DNA from: Pseudomonas fluorescens
Lineage (GTDB): Bacteria; Pseudomonadota; Gammaproteobacteria; Pseudomonadales; Pseudomonadaceae
Assembly: GCF_001648775.1 (NCBI RefSeq)
Contig: NZ_LVEJ01000003.1
Location: forward strand, 124,001 to 188,000
Direction: 5' to 3'
Length of the DNA: 64,000 bases
Under the pieces are notes generated by a model. It was given only the letters and a program-made list of their open reading frames with translations. It ran no database searches and had not been told where the DNA came from. Shown here one piece after another: positions 58,596 to 64,000 of the stretch (within the stretch, counting starts at the first letter, position 1; each line of letters starts with the position of its first letter). The position numbers and the translations under genes are program-made.

Positions 58596-59216
58596 TCAGT
58601 CGTGATCTTCAAGGTATTGCAGGGCCATCCGCTCAGTCGCCACTTTCACCGGCGGCAACAGATGCGGCGCCACCAGCATCATGATCTGATAAACCACCAA
58701 TCTGACCTCGCCCTCACGATCCAGAATCCGCTGATAATCCAGCGAAAACAGCAGCGTCATGGTGATCTGCTCCACCAGCTGCCCTAGCGCCTGGGTATCA
58801 CTGACCAACTGACCCCCCGCCTTCAATCGCGCCAGCAACGACGCCAGCGTGCGCTTCAATGCATTGAGCAGATTGCGAATGCCCTTGGCCAGTTTCGGCA
58901 AGCGCCCAGCGAGGTTCGACAGGTCCTGAAACAGAAACCGATACTGCGCCAGCCGCTCGACGATCAAATGCAGGAACAGCCAGTAATCCTCCGGCGCCAA
59001 CTCGACATCCGACGGCGGATCGAGCAGCGGTGCCAGTTCATTCTGAAAGTGTTCGAACAACCCGAGAATCAGCGGCTCCTTGCCATGAAAGTGGTAGTAG
59101 AGGTTGCCCGGGCTGATGCCCATTTCGTTGGCCACCTCCATGGTGGAGACGTTCGGCTCGCCCTTTTCGTTGAACAGTTGCAAAGCACATTCGAGAATCC
59201 GGTCGCGGGTTTTCAT
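58596..59216 (-). CDS. phaD: PHA locus regulator PhaD (TetR family)
   Basis: This 206-residue transcription regulator has an N-terminal TetR helix-turn-helix (about 5-50, ECALQLFNEKGEPNVSTMEVANEMGISPGNLYYHF) and an all-helical ligand domain. In P. putida PhaD activates the pha operons, probably with a CoA intermediate as effector. Last gene of phaC1-Z-C2-D, 30 bp after phaC2. Confidence 0.95.
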   Translation of the reverse strand: MKTRDRILECALQLFNEKGEPNVSTMEVANEMGISPGNLYYHFHGKEPLILGLFEHFQNELAPLLDPPSDVELAPEDYWLFLHLIVERLAQYRFLFQDLSNLAGRLPKLAKGIRNLLNALKRTLASLLARLKAGGQLVSDTQALGQLVEQITMTLLFSLDYQRILDREGEVRLVVYQIMMLVAPHLLPPVKVATERMALQYLEDHD

Positions 59217-59246
59217 CCAGTCTTCTTAGAAAAGTTCGGTTAAGCG

Positions 59247-60929
59247 TCAGCGCACACGCACGTAAGTCCCGGGCGCGGCCTCCATCGGTGGATAGTTCGG
59301 GTTGCCGAGGGTGAACGAGGTTTCGTGCTGCGTGCCGGAACGCTGTTGAATCCATTCCAGCCACTGCGGCCACCAACTGCCGTCGACGTGTTTGCCGTCG
59401 TAATACCAGGCGCGCGGGTCACTGCTCATCTTGCCGTTTTCGACATACGCGGCTTTCGGGTTGCTCGGCGGGTTGAGAATGCTCTGCACATGGCCGCTGT
59501 TGGACAGCACGAAACGTCGTTCGCCACCGAGCAGCAGGGTCGAGCGGTACACAGCGTCCCACGGCGTAATGTGGTCGTTCATGCCGGCGACGCTGAAGCT
59601 GTCGACGGTGACTTTCTGCAGATCGATCGGCGTGCCGCACACTTCCAGACCGCCCGGATGGGTCAGCGGGTTGTGCTTGAAAAAGTCCAGCAAGTCGCCG
59701 TGAAAGGCAGCCGGCAGACGGGTGTTGTCGTTGTTCCAGTAGAGGATGTCGAAGGCCGGCGGCTCTTTGCCCAACAGGTAGTTGTTGACGAAGTAGCTCC
59801 AGATCAAATCGTTGGGGCGCATCCACGCGAAGACTTTGGCCATGTCGCGACCGTCGAGCACGCCCTTTTGATACGAACGGCGCTTGGCCGCTTCGAGGGT
59901 TTGTTCATCGGCAAACAGCGTGGCTGAGGTTTCGATTTCACTGTCGAGCAGGCTGACCAGATAGGTCGCGCTGGAGACCCGCCGCAGTTGTCGTTTGGCC
60001 TGCAAATGCCCTTGCAGGGCGGCGATGGTCAGACCGCCAGCGCAGGCGCCCATCAGGTTGACCTCGCGCGCGCCGGTGATCGCCCGGCAGATGTTCATCG
60101 CTTCTTCTACGGCTTCGACGTAGGTCGACAGGCCCCATTCGCGATGGCGCACATCCGGGTTGCGCCAACTGATCATGAAGGTCTGCAAGCCGTTTTTCAG
60201 CGCGTACTGGACGAAGCTGTTCTGCGGGCTGAGGTCGAAAATGTAGTACTTGTTGATTTGCGGCGGCACCACCAGCAGCGGCTTGGCGTACTGCTTTTCG
60301 CTCATCGGCTTGTACTGGATCAGCTCAAGCATCTCGTTGCGAAATACCACTGAGCCGGTGGTAGTAGCAACGGTTTTGCCGACCTCGAAAGCTTGCTTGG
60401 TCACTTGGCGTGGCAGGCCGTCGTTGTGCAGCAGGTCATCGAACAAATGACTGAGACCGCGCACCAGACTGTGGCCGCCGGAGTTGAACAGCTCTTTCAC
60501 CGCCAGCGGGTTGAGCAGGGTGTTGGACGGCGCTACGGCGTCGTTGAGCAGAGTGAAGGCGAAGTGCGCGCGGGCACGATCGTCATCGCTCATGTTGCTT
60601 TCATCGATCCAGCTTTTGACCTGCTTTTGCCAGGCCAGGTACGCCTGCAGGCTGCGCCGGTAAAACGGGTTGAGGCTCCACGCCGGATCGGCGAAGCGGC
60701 TGTCGTTCGGATTGGTCGGGTGCAGGGTTTCGCCGAGCAGCACGCGGCCCAGTTGACCGCCGAGTTTCAAGGCGTGCTTCGCACTGTGGATCGGGTTGCG
60801 CAAACCGTGAGCCGCCACGCTGCGCAAGGTCGAGATCAAATCGCGCCCACGCAGGCCGGTGATCGCACTTTGTGCGTTGATGAACACGGCGGGGCTGGGC
60901 ACCACGCCCGTCGCTGGTTTGTCGCGCAT
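59247..60929 (-). CDS. phaC2: Class II PHA synthase PhaC2
   Basis: PhaC2 polymerises medium-chain (R)-3-hydroxyacyl-CoA into PHA at the granule surface. The 560-residue protein has the lipase-like box GACAGG with the nucleophile Cys296, the catalytic Asp region MNDHITPWDAVYRS, and the His in NSGHVQSILNPPSNP. It is strongly similar to PhaC1 over the whole length, pointing to an old duplication. Separated from phaZ by about 140 bp. Confidence 0.96.
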   Translation of the reverse strand: MRDKPATGVVPSPAVFINAQSAITGLRGRDLISTLRSVAAHGLRNPIHSAKHALKLGGQLGRVLLGETLHPTNPNDSRFADPAWSLNPFYRRSLQAYLAWQKQVKSWIDESNMSDDDRARAHFAFTLLNDAVAPSNTLLNPLAVKELFNSGGHSLVRGLSHLFDDLLHNDGLPRQVTKQAFEVGKTVATTTGSVVFRNEMLELIQYKPMSEKQYAKPLLVVPPQINKYYIFDLSPQNSFVQYALKNGLQTFMISWRNPDVRHREWGLSTYVEAVEEAMNICRAITGAREVNLMGACAGGLTIAALQGHLQAKRQLRRVSSATYLVSLLDSEIETSATLFADEQTLEAAKRRSYQKGVLDGRDMAKVFAWMRPNDLIWSYFVNNYLLGKEPPAFDILYWNNDNTRLPAAFHGDLLDFFKHNPLTHPGGLEVCGTPIDLQKVTVDSFSVAGMNDHITPWDAVYRSTLLLGGERRFVLSNSGHVQSILNPPSNPKAAYVENGKMSSDPRAWYYDGKHVDGSWWPQWLEWIQQRSGTQHETSFTLGNPNYPPMEAAPGTYVRVR

Positions 60930-61068
60930 GACTCAACACTCCTTCGTCTTCAGGCCAAAAACACACTCACCGAACCAGAACACCATAGACGCTGTTGCGG
61001 GTTGCTGCCTGCGCGGCGTCCTGCCGCGCACTCTTTGCCAAAGGCCTGCATAAAGCCTGCCGCCGGGG

Positions 61069-61923
61069 TTAACCGCCGAGCGGTGTCGGATGCGGGTGCA
61101 TCACTGCCCGCTGACGTTCCTCCTGGAGAAACTTCATGATGATCGGCGCCACCGCTTCGGCGCGGGTAATCAGGAACAGATGACCGTCGTCGATGATGTG
61201 CAGTTGGGCGTTGGGAATGCGCCAGGCGAGCATGCGCATGTTGATCAGCGGGATCAGTGGATCGTCATCGCCGGCCAGCACCAGCGTCGGCTGATGGATC
61301 TTGTGCAGCCAGTGAATGCTGGTCCAGCCTAAACCTGCGAACAGTTGCCAGTAGTAACCGAGCTTGCCGGCCGAACGTACTTTCGCCGCGTGACTGGCCG
61401 CCAGTGTCGGGTCGCGACGGAACGAGCCGCCGTAGATCAGCGGCGCGATGCGAATCACGTGGGAGGGTTGAATGTAGCGCCGCGGACTGGCCATCATCCA
61501 CAGCACTTTCGGTTTGCCCGGCACCATCACTGCACCGGCAGCGGTCGCCGCCAGCACCAGTTTCTTGCAGCGCTCGGGGTAGTCGTAGGCAAATTGCTGC
61601 GCGAGTGCGCCACCCCACGACACGCCGATGACGTTGACCTGACCGTAGTCGAGATAATCGAGCATCCGTGCCGTCAGCTTGGCCAGCCCGGGAAAGCGAT
61701 ACGGCCGGTTAGGCGTCGAGGAGCCGCCGACACCGGGCACGTCGAAGGCGATCACTTCCAGATCCGGGTCCAGCGCCGCGACAAACGGAAACACCAGCTC
61801 CAGGTTGGCGCCGATGCCATTGAAAATCAGCAAGGGCGTCAAGTGAGGCTTGCCGGGGCGCACCGCGGTGCGGATGGTCTGGCCATCCAGATCGACGGTA
61901 CGGAATATGAACGGTTGCGGCAT
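61069..61923 (-). CDS. phaZ: Intracellular mcl-PHA depolymerase PhaZ
   Basis: This 284-residue alpha/beta-hydrolase mobilises stored PHA. It has the oxyanion region FNGIGANLEL, the nucleophile elbow GVSWGGALAQQ (Ser near 102), the Asp in VLAGDDDPLIPL and the His in DDGHLFLITRAE. No signal peptide, as expected for granule-bound cytoplasmic enzymes. It lies between the two synthase genes, with a REP pair separating it from phaC1. Confidence 0.96.
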   Translation of the reverse strand: MPQPFIFRTVDLDGQTIRTAVRPGKPHLTPLLIFNGIGANLELVFPFVAALDPDLEVIAFDVPGVGGSSTPNRPYRFPGLAKLTARMLDYLDYGQVNVIGVSWGGALAQQFAYDYPERCKKLVLAATAAGAVMVPGKPKVLWMMASPRRYIQPSHVIRIAPLIYGGSFRRDPTLAASHAAKVRSAGKLGYYWQLFAGLGWTSIHWLHKIHQPTLVLAGDDDPLIPLINMRMLAWRIPNAQLHIIDDGHLFLITRAEAVAPIIMKFLQEERQRAVMHPHPTPLGG

Positions 61924-61965
61924 GCGTCAGGCCCTGTGGATGGAGTCTGTTTCTCAAATTTATAA

Positions 61966-62058
61966 CTGTGGGAGCGAGCTTGCTCGCGAATACGATCAAT
62001 CATTCAACATTGATGGTGACTGACACGACGCTTTCGCGAGCAAGCTCGCTCCCACAGG
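61966..62058. repeat. REP pair (inverted, REPIN type) between phaC1 and phaZ
   Basis: Two inward-facing CTTG/CAAG-centred REP units, about 50 bp apart, fill most of the phaC1-phaZ spacer. This can uncouple synthase and depolymerase levels. Confidence 0.9.
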
Positions 62059-62060
62059 TT

Positions 62061-63740
62061 TTACCGTTCGTGAACGTAAGTGCCCGGCGAGGCTTCACCC
62101 GCCGGATATGCCTTGTTGCCCAGTTTCAGCGGGGCCTTTTTCAGGTTGCCCGAGCGCTCGGCCTGCCACGTCTGCCAGTACAGCCACCAGGAATCGGTGT
62201 GCTTGGTCGAGTTTTCCTGCCACTCATCGGCATTCGCGGCCATTTCTTCGCCGGTCATGTAACGCGATTTCGGGTTGCCCGGCGGGTTCAGAATGCTCTG
62301 GATATGCCCGCTGCTCGACAACACGAACTCGACCTTGCCACCAAACAGCTGCGCCGACTTGTAGCAGGACTTCCACGGTGTGATGTGGTCGTTGGTGCCG
62401 GCCAGCGAGAAAATGTCGGCGGTGACCTGCTTGAGGTCGATCGGCGTACCGCACACTTCCAGTGCATTCGGGCGGATCAGTGGGTTGTTTTTGAACATCT
62501 CGATCAGGTCGCCGTGGAACGCAGCGGGCAACCGTGTGGTGTCGTTGTTCCAGAACAGGATGTCGAACACCGGCGGCTCGTTGCCGAGCAGGTAGTTGTT
62601 GACCCAGTAGTTCCAGATCAAGTCGTTGGGGCGCATCCACGCGAAGACCTTGGCCATGTCTTTGCCTTCGAGCACGCCGGCCTGGTACGAGTGGCGCTTG
62701 GCGGTTTCCAGGGTCTGCTCGTCGACGAACAGGGCGACGTCGCTGTCCAGCGTCGTGTCGAGCACGCTGACCAGCAGCGTGAGGGCATTGACCTTCTTCT
62801 CGCCGATCGCCGCGTAGTGGCCAAGCAGGGCGGTACAGGTGATGCCACCGGAGCAAGCGCCGAGCATGTTCACGTCTTTGCTGCCGGTGATCGCGGTAAC
62901 CACGTCGACCGCTTCTTTCAGCGCATCGATGTACGTCGACAGGCCCCACTCGCGCTGGGCCTTGGTCGGGTTGCGCCAGCTGACGATGAACGTCTGCACG
63001 TTATTGCGCAGGCAGAAACGCGCCAGACTTTTGTCCGGGCTCAAATCGAATACGTAGAATTTGTTGATCTGCGGCGGCACCACCAGCAGTGGACGCTCGT
63101 GGACTTGCTCGGTGATCGGCTTGTATTGGATCAGCTCCAGCACGTCGTTGCGAAACACCACCGCGCCTTCGGTGACACCAAGGCTCTTGCCGACCTCGAA
63201 CGCGCCCATGTTGACCTGACTCGGCATGCCGCCGTTGTGCACCAGATCCTTGGCCAGATGCGAGAGGCCATCGAGCAGGCTTTTGCCGCCGGTCTCGAAG
63301 AAGCGTTTCACCGCAGCCGGGTTGGCGGCGGTGTTGGTCGGGGCCATGGCTTCGGTCATCAGGTTGATGACGAAGTGGCCGCGGGCGATATCTTTGGGTG
63401 ACAGACTACTGTCATCGATCCAGGAATGGAGTTCCTTGCGCCATGCCAGGTAAGTTTGCAGATAACGTTTGTAGAGCGGGTTCTGGCTCCACGCAGGATC
63501 GGCGAAGCGACGGTCATCGCCAGCCGGTTGCAGTTCGGATTTGCCGAACAACACGTTCTTCAGTTCGAGGCCGAAATGGGTGACGTGTTTGACGCTATGG
63601 ATCGGTTGTTTAATGGCCTGTTTCAGCACCATACGAGCAGAGGCCAGCAGATCCTTTCCGCGTAGCCCAACGACGGGATTAAGCCCCAGGGTGTTTTCCG
63701 AGGCTTGGTACTTCAGGTCATCGTTATTCTTGTTACTCAT
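62061..63740 (-). CDS. phaC1: Class II PHA synthase PhaC1
   Basis: This is the main medium-chain-length PHA synthase. The 559-residue protein has the lipase-like box GACSGG with nucleophile Cys296, the Asp in GTNDHITPWKSCYKS and the His in SSGHIQSILNPPGNPKS. The start at 63740 is preceded by a GGAG at 9-12 bp. Codons 3-7 (AACAAGAATAACGA) form an A-rich Hfq/Crc-type site, known for phaC1 of P. putida. First gene of the phaC1-Z-C2-D operon. Confidence 0.97.
   Translation of the reverse strand: MSNKNNDDLKYQASENTLGLNPVVGLRGKDLLASARMVLKQAIKQPIHSVKHVTHFGLELKNVLFGKSELQPAGDDRRFADPAWSQNPLYKRYLQTYLAWRKELHSWIDDSSLSPKDIARGHFVINLMTEAMAPTNTAANPAAVKRFFETGGKSLLDGLSHLAKDLVHNGGMPSQVNMGAFEVGKSLGVTEGAVVFRNDVLELIQYKPITEQVHERPLLVVPPQINKFYVFDLSPDKSLARFCLRNNVQTFIVSWRNPTKAQREWGLSTYIDALKEAVDVVTAITGSKDVNMLGACSGGITCTALLGHYAAIGEKKVNALTLLVSVLDTTLDSDVALFVDEQTLETAKRHSYQAGVLEGKDMAKVFAWMRPNDLIWNYWVNNYLLGNEPPVFDILFWNNDTTRLPAAFHGDLIEMFKNNPLIRPNALEVCGTPIDLKQVTADIFSLAGTNDHITPWKSCYKSAQLFGGKVEFVLSSSGHIQSILNPPGNPKSRYMTGEEMAANADEWQENSTKHTDSWWLYWQTWQAERSGNLKKAPLKLGNKAYPAGEASPGTYVHER
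63721..63734 (-). promoter_or_regulatory. Crc/Hfq-type A-rich motif in the start of phaC1
   Basis: On the minus strand AACAAGAATAACGA covers codons 3 to 7 of phaC1 and contains AANAANAA. The same motif position is a reported Crc target in P. putida, so translation should fall when a preferred carbon source is present. Confidence 0.65.
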
Positions 63741-63865
63741 CTACGACGCTCCATTGTCCTGAGACGAGTACCCGGTTTTCTGCTGTGCAGTTCCACAGCC
63801 AATGCCAGGTACTACTGCTCGGGTGACCGTTAATTCTGCATAGCTGCTTTACAGTCGTAGAGCAC

Positions 63866-63882
63866 TGCAGGGAACTTGCCAG
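63866..63882 (-). promoter_or_regulatory. Sigma-54-like promoter of phaC1
   Basis: On the minus strand CTGGCAAGTTCCCTGCA fits the -24/-12 consensus with GG-N10-GC spacing. It predicts a start near 63855 and a leader of about 115 nt. Sigma-54 promoters have been proposed before phaC1 in other pseudomonads. Confidence 0.5.
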
Positions 63883-64000
63883 CTCCATTGGTTACCCGAG
63901 TTTAATTTTTTTCGCAAGCAGGCCGATCCTCGGCCACACAGCAGAGCATTCAAATAGATGAATTTAGAAAATGCCCTCTAATGAGCGCAAGGCTCGGGCT
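63883..64000. other. Unassigned right edge
   Basis: The last 118 bases are AT-richer, with a short GGCCGATCCTCGGCC stem near 63929. No gene can be supported; it may hold upstream activator sites for phaC1 or the end of a neighbouring gene. Confidence 0.4.

Overview
The window is a chromosomal segment of a fluorescent-group Pseudomonas (P. fluorescens lineage is the best guess). The evidence is the high GC content, a complete five-step histidine-utilisation (hut) locus with duplicated hutH, a medium-chain-length polyhydroxyalkanoate (PHA) locus phaC1-Z-C2-D/phaI-F, and dozens of REP sequences of the GTGGGAGCGAGC type. From memory, the gene order follows the conserved Pseudomonas core arrangement running from ntrC to phaC1. 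It is mostly core genome: I see no prophage, integrative element, transposase, CRISPR array, rRNA or tRNA.

Layout. 0.3-6 kb (minus strand): ntrC, ntrB, two small DUF4124 proteins and glnA form the nitrogen-control block, with a visible NtrC site and sigma-54-type promoters. 6-10.4 kb: thiI, typA and a YkgJ-type cysteine-cluster protein. 10.6-20.2 kb (plus): glgP, a giant DUF2339 membrane protein coupled to a DUF3999 protein, fbp and a DUF924 protein. 20.4-23.4 kb: a PctA-like amino-acid chemoreceptor gene and two small outer-membrane lipoprotein genes, the second a lipocalin. 23.5-38.6 kb: hutF divergent from hutC-hutD, then hutU, a urocanate permease, the ABC transporter hutXWV, hutH1, hutH2, hutI and hutG. 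38.8-48.1 kb: pip-dtd, opgG-opgH (periplasmic glucans) and a polar amino-acid ABC transporter. 48.2-56.3 kb (minus): an McpK-like chemoreceptor, then a tightly packed run read as ubiE-ubiJ-ubiB-hisI-hisE-tatA-tatB-tatC-rsmE. 56.4-63.7 kb: the PHA locus, with phaI-phaF convergent with phaC1-phaZ-phaC2-phaD.

How it fits together. The hut genes take histidine to glutamate through urocanate, formimidoylglutamate and formylglutamate, and NtrBC/GlnA govern use of the nitrogen released. A sigma-54-type promoter before hutU is followed directly by a TGTA-N2-TACA palindrome, the expected HutC operator, so histidine induction (through urocanate) and carbon/nitrogen activation meet at one start site. 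Crc/Hfq-type A-rich motifs (AANAANAA) lie at the ribosome-binding regions of the urocanate permease, hutH2 and phaC1.

Most notable observations: HutH1 lacks the Ala-Ser-Gly triad that forms the MIO cofactor, and also a catalytic tyrosine, so it is probably not an ordinary histidase. A 153-bp, almost fully self-complementary element sits just upstream of opgG. A six-copy MITE-like family has two subtypes, and one dimeric copy lies inside the hut operon. Twelve paired REP elements occur in two orientations. No sequence searches were possible; names rest on recognised motifs, lengths and gene order.
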